From Pogonophryne albipinna (Eukaryota; Chordata; Actinopteri; Perciformes; Artedidraconidae), in NCBI GenBank assembly GCA_028583405.1, contig CM053252.1:39309567-39373566 (forward strand): a stretch of 64,000 nucleotides of DNA, read 5' to 3'. Below, piece by piece: positions 46,984-59,373 of the stretch. The notes under the pieces are model-generated. The model was not told where the DNA came from and searched no databases. It worked only from the letters and a program-made list of their open reading frames with translations. Within the stretch, counting starts at the first letter, position 1; every line of letters starts with the position of its first letter. The position numbers and the translations under genes were made by a program.

Positions 46984-49728
46984 TAAAGCAGAACTCATCA
47001 GGACTTAGAGAAAGACAGCCAAAGTCCGAAAATAATCTGACCCCAGATAAACTACAACTTTCTCAATATAGACTACTAAGAGCGCATCTAGATACTTCCT
47101 GTGTATTTGTATCATGTTGTTTCGTTGGACCTGGCAAAATCAACAAGACTTTTTCACCTTAAACCTAGCCACACCCCAGGCTATGTTTACCTGCAGAAGC
47201 CCCGCTCCCTGGGTCGGAGTGGTGGGCTGGCTGTTATCCACAGAGCAGAAATCCCGATAAAACAACTCCCTGTTGCAAATACAACCTCTTTTGAGTGTAT
47301 TGCCTTTTCTTTGGCCGGATCATCACAGCTACAGGTTGTCCTCATATACCGCCCCCCCAAAGCCTCCGCCATCTTCATGTCTGAGTTCGCTGAGCTGCTC
47401 ACCTTTGTCTGCTCCAGATCTCCATCCACATTACTTCTTGGTGACTTTAACATCCATGTCGACTCCAGTACATGCACCTTTGCCTCTGAATTTCTCTCAC
47501 TACTCGACTGCTTCAACATCACACAGCACGTCCAAGGTCCCACCCACACCAAAGGTCACACGCTGGACCTAGTTTGCTCTATAGGCACCAGCCCTGACCA
47601 GCACGATAGCAGCCCACCTAGCCTCCATTCCCCCTACCACCACAGTAGATGGCCTGGTTGCTCGCTACAACTCAGCTCTATCCCTCAGCCTTGACTCTCA
47701 AAACCCGGACTGTCTCCTTCACCCGTTCGGCCCCTTGGTTCACCACTGAACTCTGCGCCCTGAAGGCTTCTGGTCGTCGGCTAGAGAGACTCAAAACAAG
47801 AACTGGCCTCACTGTCCACCGCGAAGCATACCAGGACAATGTAAGGGCCTACAAAGAAGTCCTCTCCCTGACTAGGTCTTTGTACTACTCCACCCTCATT
47901 GGCATCCAACAATCCCAACCGAGAATGCTGTTCTCAACCATAAACCGGCTCCCCCCCCCCCCCCCCCCCATCCTCCAGGTGCTCTCGATCTCTGCTCGAA
48001 GTTTCTAGATTTCTTCCAGGCCAAAGTTGATTCCCCCCCTACTCCAACCGTACCCCAGCTGCAAGGTATTCCTCGTCCGCCTAGGTCTTGCCTCTCCACC
48101 TTCTCCCCAGTGGATGTCATCCACATTGCCAAGCTGGTCACTAAGGCCAAGACATCGACCTGCTCTCTCGGTCCCATGCCCACAGCCTTGGTCATGGCAG
48201 CTCTATCCACCATCTGCCCCATCATTGTTGACATTGTGAACTTGTCTCTGTCTTCTGGCACAGTCCCACCCTGCCTCAAAACTGCCTCAGTCTCTCCAAT
48301 CCTGAAGAAGCCTGGCTTGGACCCGGAGGACCTCAACAACCACCGGCCGATCTCAAACCTCCCATTCCTGAGCAAGATCTTGGAAAGAGCAGTTGCCGCA
48401 CAACTGCAACACCACATGTCATTTCATGAGCTCTACGAACCCCTCCAGTCTGGCTACGACCTACTCATCGCATCTGATTCTGGCCTCATCAGTATTCTCA
48501 TCCTCCTGGACCTCTCCGCAGCCTTTGACACAATATCCCATATCATCCTCCTCAGCCGCCTGTCAGACTACCTTGGCCTCAGTCACACATCTCTTGCCTG
48601 GTTCGAGTCCTACCTCTCTAACAGGACTCACTTCGTTACCATCAGTGACTGCAGCTCCCCTCCGGCCCCAGTTAACCAAGGTGTACCTCAAGGCTCTGTG
48701 CTTGGACCCCTCCTATTCACCATCTACATGCTCCCACTTGGTCAAATCATCTGCCAACATGGTCTCAGCTTTCACTCTTATGCCAATGACACACAGCTCT
48801 ATTTCTGCACCAAACCGTCCACACAGCTCCCACCTCTTTCCCTTGTCAACTGCCTCTAGGACATCAAAAACTGGATGTCATCAAACCTGCTAAAAATAAA
48901 CCGCAACAAAACTGAGCTCATCATTGTGGCTCCCAAGGCGCAGCTCCAGAAGGTTGGTGACCTGCTTCTCACCATTGACGGCTGCTCCATCTCCCCGTTC
49001 ACTGAAGTCCGCAACCTGGGAGTCATCCTGGACTCCACCCTGTCTTTCCAGGCGCATATCAAATCCATGACCAAATCCGCCTTCTACCATCTCAAAAACA
49101 TTGCCAGACTCCGCCCCTCACTCTCTGACTCTGTGGCAGAAACACTCATACATGCCTTCATCACATCCCGTCTGGACTACTGCAATGGAGTCCTGTCTGG
49201 GGTTCCCAGCAAAACCCTGGCCAGGCTCCAATATGTCCAGAACTCTGCCGCCAGGCTTCTCACCCGCACTAAGCCATGGCAACATATCACCCCCACCCTC
49301 ATCCACCTCCACTGGCTGCCGGTCAAGTCCCGGATTCACTATAAAACACTCCTCCTCACGTACAAGTCCCTCCATACCCTCGCCCCCCAGTACTTAACAG
49401 ACCTCCTACATCCCTACACCCCCTCTCGGAGTCTGCGGTCCTCAGACACGGGCCTGCTCTCCATCCCCCGCTCTCGCCTTCGTACTGTGGGTGACAGGGC
49501 GTTCAGTGTTGCGGCCCCCACCCTCTGGAATGCACTTCCTGCCGAGATCCGGAACGCTGCCTCACTGGACACTTTGAAATTCTCACTGAAAACGCACCTG
49601 TTCACCATGGCCTTCAGACCCTAGTCCTTTCCTGGTCCCCCTCATTGTCTGTTTTGTTTTGTCTGTCCACCATGTACAGCGACCTTGGGTCCCGTGAAAG
49701 GCGCTTTATAAATTCCATTTATTATTAG
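46984..49728 (+). mobile_element. L2-type LINE, third family, decayed
   Basis: Covers the endonuclease to the 3' tail 'cccgtgaaaggcgctttata' and (TTA)n. It begins at or next to the Merlin-like element's right target duplication. GC-richer than the other L2 copies. The same tail occurs alone at 1470-1553. Confidence 0.82.
47101..49624 (+). pseudogene. L2-type LINE ORF2 with YAND in place of YADD
   Basis: The endonuclease part (47101-47694) has LLLGDFNIHVDSST and PTHTKGHTLDLV. RT segments at 48110-48859 include [33 protein letters not shown] and [13 protein letters not shown]. The catalytic box reads YAND (~48780), losing an essential aspartate. A deletion removes the segment after LQSGY, where related copies have [11 protein letters not shown] stop codon near 48857 separates the C-terminal part (48875-49624, LHWLPVKSRIHYKTL). 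A C-run at 47951-47969 lies at another frame break. Clearly inactive. Confidence 0.85.
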
Positions 49729-50285
49729 GACCTGAACACGAAGTGTGCGAAGACCTATTGTAATGCTTAGAATTATTATTATAATTCTTCATAGTCTGGA
49801 GATTGGACCTGTTTTTGAGGGGGTTACGACACTATTCATGTAGCGACATTTGGCAACGCCGCCAGGACGGGTGAACAATTTTACATTCTGGATTCGATGG
49901 GTGAAACATTTCCAACATGCTCTCTAGCGCCACCTGTGAAAAATTAGCATAATGTGAAAAACAGTGAAATATTAACTTAAATTTCAATTTTTTGATTTTC
50001 CACACCAAACTTAGTGTACAGCATCAGTGGAGGGTCGGACACATTACCGTAGAGAATGAGCACGAGGTTTGGAAAAATGTGTCCGACATCAATCAAAACG
50101 TATTAGCAAAAAGGTGTGGCCTAGACATAAATGCTCACAATTCATCCGAAATGTATCCAAATATCACATTTTTCGGTGGATAGGTTCAATCTGTCTTGGG
50201 GAATAGGCACAAAAAAGCATGTTCATTTTGGACAATAAGGGGTGCCAAAAACACAACAAATGTATACCTCAAGAACGGATGGTTT

Positions 50286-50351
50286 AAATATAGTTTGTCA
50301 TAGATATAAATATAGTTTGTCATAGATATAAATATAGTTTGTCATAGATAT
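50286..50351 (+). repeat. 22-bp unit, three exact tandem copies
   Basis: Unit 'aaatatagtttgtcatagat' plus 'at', repeated three times with no mismatch. Confidence 0.95.
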
Positions 50352-50599
50352 ACTGGCAGGATGAGTATAAACTTAGATTTAAAGTGTCGCAACCAATGAT
50401 AAATGTGGGTGTGTCCTATTCAGTTTTTTCTCGAAATCGAAGGGTTAAAAACACTTACGGCCCATAACTTTGTGTTAAAATGAGTTACGGCCCTTAAACT
50501 CGGAACACACGTGACAGCCCACAACCTTTTCCAGACTGTAGAAAAAAATAGTACGGCTCAGTAGCGCCCCCTATTGTGCGGTAGTCACATATAGTTTAT

Positions 50600-51210
50600 C
50601 AGAGCTACCCGAAACTTGGCACAGACATTCCTCATGGAATTGCGGACATATTTCAAAATGGCTTCCATTATCCCCGCCCCCCATAAAGTCGGCCATTTTG
50701 AAAAATGTGCGTTTTAAGCGCATTTTCGCAAACACCTCCTAGGGAAAAGATCGGAAAAATTCCAGTCCAGGACAAGTTCAGCCCATATCCAATATCATGT
50801 TAAATTGTGAATAAAACAGTTGCTAGCTCAATCGGGGCGGTCGTAAGCTAACAGAGAATGTACCATTTTTGACAATTTGCATGTAGCAAATGACTCCAAA
50901 GTACTCGCATATGGTTGTTCCAAAATGCACGACACGTTGTATACACATTGCTCTTATGATTGCGGACATCTTTCAAATTGCCTTCCATTTGGCCTGGCCC
51001 TCAGAAAGTTGGCCATTTTGAAAATATGCAGTTTCCATGCCTTTTCTGCACATTTTAGCAAAGGCCTCCTAGGGAAATGGCCGTAAAATGTCCATTCCAT
51101 GACAAGTTAGCCCATATCCAATGCGATGCTACATTGCGAAGGAATAGTCAGTCGCTCGAATGGGGAGCTCACAGGCTAGAAGGTACCATTTTTCAACATT
51201 TAGATGTCAG
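50600..51210 (+). repeat. Diverged direct duplication, two ~300-bp units
   Basis: Blocks 'attgcggacat', 'ggccattttgaaaa', 'cctcctagggaaa', 'gacaagtt', 'agcccatatccaat' and 'gtaccattttt' occur in the same order at 50640-50870 and 50955-51200. Confidence 0.8.
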
Positions 51211-51220
51211 ATAAGCTACT

Positions 51221-52985
51221 CTGCCTTCCACATCATCTGTCTCTTTCTCTCACACACACACACACACAACACACACATACACACATACACACTCACATAC
51301 TGCTGGCAATGATGTTGAGTGTTAGTCCAGCAGCTCCCTCTTCTGGCGGCACATGCAATTACAACAGACACATATACACTCCATAACACACACATACAGC
51401 TCTTAAAGCATATAATATATATCAGGCTACAGCCCATGTATATGTTATGATGTTAAGCACTCTTTGGTTTCATGAAAAATATCAAGTGTTTATTTGTAGA
51501 TATCTACTAAAGCATACAAAGTGTGTAATGTAGGCCTGTTACTTATATTATTGAGAGATATATATTACACACACTGTTCTGCTTTCTGCACTGGCCTCAG
51601 CAGCTGTTCTCACTGTAAATGTTGGCTCACAGTTAAAGTAGTTGTATTAAAAACATACATAGCCTAATATCCAGAGGAGATGCGTTTATTGACGTCAGAT
51701 AAATCAGACAGGACAGGAAGTAAACAATAACAGGACACGGAATGGGCTCTGTATTTTGTTTAGTATATGGCCGTGTCCAGGCCAAAATGACTCAGGGTGC
51801 CTCTGAGATTACAGGGGGCGCAGCAGTAGCAGGTTTACATGAGCAATAGTGGCCGGCAACAGCAATGAAAAATAGCATTGATGGTCCCCAATGAACAGAT
51901 TATGGCATTTGTTATGTTTTGAAACCAAGCAAGTGAGAACATTTCAAGTGAGTGCAATCCTGAAATATTTCATATAGTCCAAAGTGGACTATGGCAAAGA
52001 AAAGCACAAAAGCTTCAAAACTGTACTGATAAAACAAATGAGAAGATATTGTAAATCAAGGCAAATATTATTTAAACCAGCTCATGGTTTGAAATGGCAA
52101 ACATTGAAAAGCAAAAGTATTATTAAAACCATGTACTAAATCATCACTTTGGTCCCATCATATACTCTGGGAAGAGAATATCTACTGTGCTTGAAAACTG
52201 GTATCACATCATGTGAGGTTGACTTTGTGACCTGGAGAACATTTCAGCTGCAACATTAGCTTGTTGATAAGCTTGGGATATGAGATCTTTTTGTAGCCAT
52301 TCGTGGTGAAGGCATCTGTGCTATTGTATGCAGTATGTTTGACCCAACATTTCTTCAGGCATGGCAGAATATGGCACTATTTTCACATGAATATTCCATT
52401 GTCTATTTGTATACCACGAGCTGCAAAATGACCGCCTACCCCACTGTGCAGACGGGTACTTGTTTAGATATACCTGGGCAGGCTCTGTTTTGCCGTGGTA
52501 TCCTGGAACCTGCGGTCCGCAGAGGGGCGAAGTAGTTTCGGGCGACGAAGACTGCTGCTCTGGGGGCGAGGGCGGCGAGTCAGGCGGGAGTAAGCTAGTG
52601 TCCACAACGGAGGGTAACGTGATGTCCCCATCTGACCTGTTGCTACTGTCTGCAGTAGATGCAGTTGCTGGCGTTTAGTGATGGTTGCTTTAACCATTTT
52701 CGTATAAATGATTATCCACAGATGTGTGTCACTGCTGTGGAAGCACTTTGGAAATGATGCACGCGCAGCGGAGCAGGTCACGCGCACCTGACACAATTTG
52801 TTGTTTGTATTTTTCGCTCCGTTCTCTTTTTTGAATAGAGGGTGCATAACATTCAACTGCCCCGAAGATCCCGACGCGAAGCCTGAAGGGTAAACACACC
52901 AGGTTTACTAATCTACCCGCACAATTTGTCTGGTGTCAGAATGTCTCTGTTAGTACATTCTTAAAAAACAAAACACCATTTAATT
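51221..52985. other. pld3 intron 2, unassigned part
   Basis: A short CA run lies at 51252-51290. Open frames at 52321-52856 on both strands are mutually overlapping and have no recognised domain. No TIR pairs found. Confidence 0.4.
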
Positions 52986-53732
52986 TCGGATTGAAATGTG
53001 TTGTAACTGCGTTACTGTGCATTGTAACGGGTAATATATTACCCACATTTCATTAGTAATTAGCTGCATTTTAGGCAGCTAAGAAATAGCTTCACTTCAC
53101 ATGTCAAAAGTGCTAAATCTAAGTATTATCTGTCAGTTACCACAAAGGTTATGCCATCACTTACTGTACGGAGGCTCTGTCACTGGTACTTTTTCATTTA
53201 CAAAGCCATGTTGGATAAACTACCATCTTATATCTGCTCCCTGATCTCTCTGCGAATTGAAAGTACTTATTGCCTGAGATCGCATGCTGTGGTTTTATTA
53301 AATGTGCCAAGTGCTAGGACTGTCTTAGGGAAGAAAGCTTTTAGATGTGCAGCTCCACTAACATGGAACAGTCTGCAAAAAGAATGGAAAATTACCAAGC
53401 TAGTACCACTACATGTTTTTAAAGCTCGGTTGGATGCTACAAAATCAGATGCTGTTGGTACCTGTACATGTGGTTAAATATGTAAATTGTAATCCCTGTA
53501 CATTTTGCTGTATGATGTCCTTTTGTTGTTCTGTTGTTTATGTTTTTATGTCTTCTTGTGGAACCTACTGCTGCAGGTCTCCCTTGAAAAAGAGATCATT
53601 GATCTCAATGGGATTTTACCTGGATAAATAAAGGTTTTGAATTGAAGTAATGCGTTACATTACTTTGTTACAGCAAAAAGTAATATATTACTGTAACTCC
53701 GTTACTTTTGTAACGCGTTACACCCAACACTG
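52986..53732 (-). mobile_element. hAT right-end fragment with a LINE inserted
   Basis: The right edge, read inward, is CAGTGTTGGGTGTAACGCGT with repeated 'agtaacg' blocks, a common fish hAT end. Related 'gtaactgcgttactg' blocks appear at 52995-53060. The left end CAGTGTTGG was not found. The middle (53107-53643) is a LINE 3' part. Confidence 0.55.
53107..53643 (+). mobile_element. LINE 3' part (CR1/L2-like) with C-terminal ORF remnant
   Basis: The frame 53151-53477 carries FIYKAMLDKLPSYICSL and AFRCAAPLTWNSLQ, the C-terminal region shared by CR1/L2/Rex1-type LINEs. The terminus 'gagatcattgatctcaatgg' ... 'ggataaataaaggttttg' is the typical tail. 5'-truncated. Confidence 0.75.
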
Positions 53733-53990
53733 TGCACCACACACCTCGGTTACTGCTCCTCCAGACAGCCTCCGCGATAATCGATCGTCGACTAGGGCCC
53801 ACATACGTTTCCGGGTCGCTGCCGGAGGACCGAGGGGTCCGGGATGCGAATATTTGAGAAATTACGAAAGGCTCATTTCGGAGGACTCGCGAGCGTCTGC
53901 TTGACGCCGGGACGACCGGCGACCCTCCCCGACAGGCGCTCGGCCGCGAAGGCCCGCCCACAACTGCGTGCACGTCTGTGACCGCAGTTT
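53733..53990. other. CpG-dense, GC-rich island of unknown origin
   Basis: About 250 bp with many CpG (for example 'cgataatcgatcgtcgacta', 'cgccgggacgaccggcgacc') in otherwise AT-rich intron. It abuts the hAT end at 53732. I could not match it to rRNA or to a gene. Confidence 0.5.
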
Positions 53991-54916
53991 TAATTATTAT
54001 TGTTTCATGCCGGCTTTATAAACGTGGACAAATGTGAAAAGTATATTACTTCATTACTAAGATTGGAATTGAAATAAATAAAGTGAAAGGAAATAGTTAC
54101 TGAGGGTGCTCCTTTTCACTCAAACATGAATCACAATTATTATAATTGGTCAAACTATTTGAATAAATAATACTTTATGCAGTATTGTATGGTTAGGCCT
54201 ATATTTCTTCTACTGTGCATATAATCATTCAAACATGTTGAATTTAGAAAAAAGTAGCTTAAGTGACATCACACAATTCAGTAAACACTTTGAAATGTCA
54301 TCCTATTTTGATAATTGTATAGTAACTAATTAGCATAACATTCATAGCTCACCTTTTGGTAAAAGTTAAACACCTATAAGGACTTGGGCAAGTAATGGCA
54401 TAAGATGTTACATGCTAAACTTACATGATCTGTGTTTGTCGGTCATCAACGTTTTTCTCCATGAACGGCTGAATGGTGCTTCACTTTAAATGTTGCAGTC
54501 ACAAGGAATTGTGGGAAAGCATTAGCTCCTTTCCTTTTCTAAAGGATGGTCCAGTGTATCCTAAGCTGAAGGAGATAACAAAGGAAGCATTAAACTCCTT
54601 TCACCTCGTGAGGAACCTTCCTAATCACAAAATACTTTTCAAACACAACCCCTCCCTTGCTCTTCCTCCATTAAGATTTATTTTGAACCATAGTAGTTTA
54701 CATTTGAATTAAATATAACATAAAAAGCACCAATAATCACATCCACAAACATGTATGAGTGCTACAGTGATTGTGTTCCCAATAAGATAAATGATCTCTT
54801 GTTGCAAATTGTAAATGTGTTAAGGTTGAAATTGAATTCCTCCAAATGTTGTATTTTTTATGTATTTTAGAAGTTGTATGCTCATCGTGTTAATATGTGT
54901 TTTCTGATGCCTGCAG
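53991..54916. other. pld3 intron 2, 3' part
   Basis: Unassigned AT-rich sequence ending in the acceptor 'tttctgatgcctgcag' before the next exon. Confidence 0.45.
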
Positions 54917-54967
54917 CTGGTGGACGTGGAGAGGAGGAGACAAGAAACCAACAGGAAAGCACAAGTG
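54917..54967 (+). CDS. pld3: pld3 coding exon 2 (cytosolic tail)
   Basis: 51 nt, phase 0 on both sides: acceptor CTGCAG, donor GTG|GTGAGT. It encodes LVDVERRRQETNRKAQV, a charged, basic juxtamembrane cytosolic segment. Basic residues just before the membrane span fit a type II (N-in) orientation. The downstream intron is only 81 bp. Conservation with mammalian PLD3 is weak here, as expected for this tail; the assignment depends on reading phase and position. Confidence 0.75.
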
Positions 54968-55048
54968 GTGAGTCACACACACACACACAGAATGATTTAC
55001 TCCATGTTGGTCAACAGCCGCAGCTTGTAAGTGTCACCCCCCTTGCAG

Positions 55049-55206
55049 TATTCCAGGTGTATTGTAGCTCTGGCCACTGTGGCGGCTCTGCTGCTGGCTG
55101 CCACCGCCCTCTACAACCTGCTGACCCCCAGGGCCCCCCCCACCCATCCTGCACCGAGCAGCAGCCTCCGCCTGCCCCAGACCCCGTCCTGCTCAGACCC
55201 CTGCAG
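55049..55206 (+). CDS. pld3: pld3 coding exon 3 (transmembrane segment and stem)
   Basis: 158 nt, from acceptor CCCCTTGCAG to donor TGCAG|GTAACA; phase in 0, out 2. After YSR come ~22 hydrophobic residues (CIVALATVAALLLAATALYN), the signal-anchor, around residues 30-51. A Pro/Ser-rich luminal stem and a PSCSDPC cysteine motif follow, corresponding to the CYDPC region just before the conserved PLD3 domain. A second AG 8 bp downstream would break the hydrophobic frame, so the upstream acceptor is chosen. A (CA)n tract begins within 15 bp of the donor. Confidence 0.82.
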
Positions 55207-55219
55207 GTAACACACAACT

Positions 55220-55232
55220 GCACACACACACA

Positions 55233-55268
<36 letters not shown>
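55220..55268 (+). repeat. (CA)n microsatellite next to the exon 3 donor
   Basis: Interrupted CA repeats starting ~14 bp after the donor at 55207. Intronic CA repeats close to donors can bind hnRNP L and influence splicing; that role is not shown here. Confidence 0.9.
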
Positions 55269-55271
<3 letters not shown>

Positions 55272-55786
55272 CATTTTAAACCGCAGCTCAGAGTTGACCT
55301 TCTCTAGCTGCAAAGACGTTGCTCAGTCATGATGAAGCTGCAAGTATTTAAAACGTTATATTATTCAAGGCACCTCTTATCAATGTTGTTTCAAAAGTTA
55401 AGCTTTACAGTGAATTCCATCAAAAGATCTATAACAAGCAAGCACATTTATTTCTTGAATTTTCTTTGTATAATTAATTGTGGGAATGTATGAACTTAGT
55501 CAGACAATTTATAAAAAAAAAAAAAAAAAAAAAAATTGAGTCAATAAAATATAAGATGATGGCCCAGAGGAGTGTGTAAACTGTGGCCTTAAGATGTGCT
55601 GTAAACATGTTTCAGATCTATGTTACACAGAGGCTGTTTCAAATTAAAAGCATGAGATACAAATGGGAGAAAAGGAGTCATGTTGCTCTGAAGATTTGTA
55701 GAAGACTGCATAGTAAAAATGAATAAACAAATAAAACATTTAATCTAAGTGACAGTTTATCTTAGAATTAAAACAATACACTAAGC
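55269..55786. other. pld3 intron 4 before the hAT complex
   Basis: Unassigned, with a 24-bp A run near 55511-55534. It ends with CACTAAGC, the hAT target duplication. Confidence 0.5.
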
Positions 55787-55940
55787 CAGTGTTTCTCAAA
55801 GTGGGGGCATGACAGGGGGGGGGGGGGGGGGGCGCGAGAGACCAGGAGGAAAAATGGTTATTAAAAAAAAAGAAAATCATAATTTGAACACACAGTACAG
55901 TACAATTACGTCTGTGTCTCTGTGTTTCATTCAAGCTCGG

Positions 55941-56241
<301 letters not shown>

Positions 56242-56252
56242 GAGCCATTTTG

Positions 56253-59197
56253 TATGAGGGGCCGTACAGGCCGTAATTCATACTGGTCCTCTCACGCACA
56301 TACATTCTCCTTATACATACATACATTTTCACTCTCACACACATATATTCTCCTTTTACATAGATATATTCTCCTTTTACATACATATATCTTCACTCTT
56401 ACACACATACATTCTCCTTATACATACATATATCTTCACTCTTACACACATATATTCTCCTTTTACATACATATATTTTCACTCTTACACACATACATTC
56501 TCCTTTTACATACATATATTTTCACTCTTATAAACATATATTCTCCTTTTACATACATATATTTTCACTCTTACACACATATATTCTCCTTTTACACATA
56601 TATTTTCACTCTTACACACATATATTCTCCTTTCACATACATACATTTTCACTCTCACACACGTATATATTTACACTCACACATTCATACATTTTGCTCT
56701 CATATTATCATATTTCAATGCACACATTCATATATTGTCACTCACACATTCATGCATTTTGTTCTCATATTCATATATTTTAATGCTCATATTTATACAT
56801 TTTGCTCTCATGCACATTCATTCAATGTTTACATTTAATATTATAAATAATATATGCATGTATGAAGAAAATATATGTATGCAAGTGAAGAATGTATGTA
56901 TGTATGAAGACAATATGTGTATGCAAGAGAAGAATGTATGTATGTGTGAGAGAAAGTATAGTGGAAACGGAAGGAGTATGGTTGAAACGGAAGGCAGGTC
57001 ATTATCGCGCTGTGATTGGCTCAGAAGGTCGAGCGGGGCGGGCTCATGTTCAGAACTTCAGATTCAAATCAACATGATGGAGGGAGATGAATCCGTGTAT
57101 CTACGGACCATTTGTTTTTATTTATTAAACAAGTAAACGGAAGAGCGTCTGAGAGGCGTGTTTGCCCTTTTGCTTTTTACCTTACTAAATGGTCTAATGG
57201 TCATTGGAGCGAGGGGGGAGGGGGCGCCGCGAAACTCGCGGAAGTGATTTCAAAACAAAAAGCACTCGTTTGCTTGGAACGGTGATATTATAAACAAGGG
57301 GGAACTAGGGGAATTTAGCGATCACAACGAAAACGGCCAAGACACACATTGAGCCCAGAAAATGAACGTTATTAAGGGCTGTAAATATAATAAGCCTGTG
57401 TCTAAAATGGACAACATTGTTAGGAGATTTAAACTACAGCGGTTCTGCACTGCGGTCACTCAGCCGTCTCTCGAGTTTTTTTTTTAAATCAGCAGCTCTT
57501 TCCCTGCTATATTTGATGATAGATACAAATATTTGTTACCACAAGTTCTTAATAAAAGTGACACTGTTGGACTCGATACTAGTTTGACTGCTACCAAAAA
57601 TAAAATGAATTACTTCTACTGTGTACTTTATGAGTAATCCTCTGTCAAAGTCCCCTCCATAGTAGCCTACATAATGCATGTTTTCTGCTATCTTTGATGA
57701 ATGATAAAAAGACCATTTTACCATTAGTTCTTAATGATATTGACTGCGGTCAACTCAGCCGTCTCTCGCATTTGTTTGGTCAAATGAGCAGCTCTTCATT
57801 TTTGAGTGCGCGATTAATAGCGTCTTTACGGTAATCGCAGAGAAGCGGCGCTGACGGTAGTACAAGAGCTTATGCTATATTTGACGAGGGATCAAATGAT
57901 TTTTAGCCATAAGTTCTTAATAAAGTTGGTACAGTACTTGTTAAACTACCACAAATACAATGAAGTACTTTTACTGTGTACTATTTGAGTAATACTCTGT
58001 CAAACTCCCCTCCAGAGTACAATAATGCATGTTTTCTGCCCTCTTTGATGAAAGATAAAATGATGTTTTGTACTCATGGGTGGAGTTTGACAAAGGATTA
58101 CTCAAAAAAGTACACAGTAAAAGTAGGCTACTTGATTGTACTTGTGGTAGTAGTCCAAGTAGTACCGAGTCCAACAGTGTCACTTTTATTGAGAACTTGT
58201 GGTAACAAATATTTGTATCGATCATCAAATATAGCAGGGGAAAAAAGAGCTGCCGATTTGAAAAAAAAACTCGAGACGGCTGAGGTGACCGCAGTGCAGA
58301 ACCGCTGTATAACATTCATTCAAATAACATTCATTTTCTGGGCTCAATGTGTGTCTTGGCCGTTTTCTTTGTGATCGCTAAATTCCCCTTGTTTATAATA
58401 TCACCATTCCAAGCAAACGAGTGCTTTTTGTTTTGAAATCACTTCCGCGAGTTTCGCGGCTCCCCCTCCCCCCACTGACCATTAGACCATTTAGTAAGGT
58501 AAAAAGCAAAAGGGCAAAAACGCCTCTCAGACGTTCTTCCGTTTACTTTTTTAATAAAGAAAAACAAATGGTCCGTAGATACACGGATTAATCTCCCTCC
58601 ATCATGTTGATTTGAATCCGAAGTTCTGAACATGAGCCCGCCCCGCTCGACCTCCTGAGCCAATCACAGCGCGATAATGACCTGCCTTCCGTTTCCACTA
58701 TACTTTCTCTCACACATACATATATTGTCTTCATACATACACACATTCTTCTCTTGCATACACATATTGTCTTCATACATACATACATACATTCTTCACT
58801 TGCATACATATATTGTCTTCATACAAGCATATATTATTTATAATATTAAATGTAAACATTGAATGAATGTGCATGAGAGCAAAATTTATAAATATGAGCA
58901 TTAAAATATATGAATATGAGAACAAAATGCATGAATGTGTGAGTGACAATATATGAATGTGTGCATTGAAATATGATAATATGAGAGCAAAATGTATGAA
59001 TGTGTGAGTGTAAATATATACGTGTGTGAGAGTGAAAATGTATGTATGTAAAAGGAGAATATATGTGTGTAAGAGTGAATATATATATATGTAAAAGGAG
59101 AATATATGTGTGTAAGAGTGAAAATATATGTATGTAAAAGGAGAATGTATGTGCGTGAGAGGACCAGTATGAATTACGGCCTGTACGGCCCCTCATA
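56253..59197. mobile_element. Foldback element with 1.1-1.4-kb inverted arms
   Basis: Left arm 56253 to ~57650 and right arm ~58060 to 59197 are near-identical inverse complements. They start TATGAGGGGCCGTACAGGCC at both ends and are separated by ~0.4 kb. ATTTTG lies on both sides (56247-56252 and 59198-59203), a possible 6-bp duplication. The outer part of each arm is a ~43-bp tandem repeat ('tattctccttttacatac' + 'atatattttcactcttacac'), with more units in the left arm. The inner part contains CpG-rich 'gagcggggcgggctcatg'. No transposase frame is recognised. Confidence 0.88.
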
Positions 59198-59373
59198 ATT
59201 TTGTGTGCGAGAGAGAGAGCACCGTTACCGGAGATTGTTGTTGTTGGCTTCTGGTGCTAGCGAGCTACGCTAACGGACATAAGGAGCTTTTTCAACAACA
59301 AGGTGGAGGAAAGTCCTCTCCTGTCAGACTGAGAGGCTCAGTGAACTAAAGGGCTCTCTGAGTGTTTAGATAG

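Larger units (their letters stand above)
49729..51220. repeat. Unclassified repeat-like region with internal duplications
   Basis: Contains a 22-bp exact triplication (50286-50351) and a diverged ~300-bp direct repeat (see separate entries). Style and composition suggest an unclassified fish repeat. No coding frame or terminal repeat identified. Confidence 0.5.

Noticed and set aside
51216..51437. Cys-rich minus-strand frame
   Set aside because: It arises from a CA/TG-rich patch; the cysteine pattern is dinucleotide-driven.
52464..52856. 130-codon minus-strand frame in pld3 intron
   Set aside because: Overlaps other frames on the opposite strand, has no domain, and no splice-bounded context.
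53750..53985. rRNA gene fragment
   Set aside because: GC-rich and CpG-rich, but I could not place it on conserved 18S, 5.8S or 28S motifs.
55057..55206. Alternative acceptor at 55056 for pld3 exon 3
   Set aside because: It would shift the frame and destroy the hydrophobic segment and the SCSDPC motif; the acceptor at 55048 has a better pyrimidine tract.
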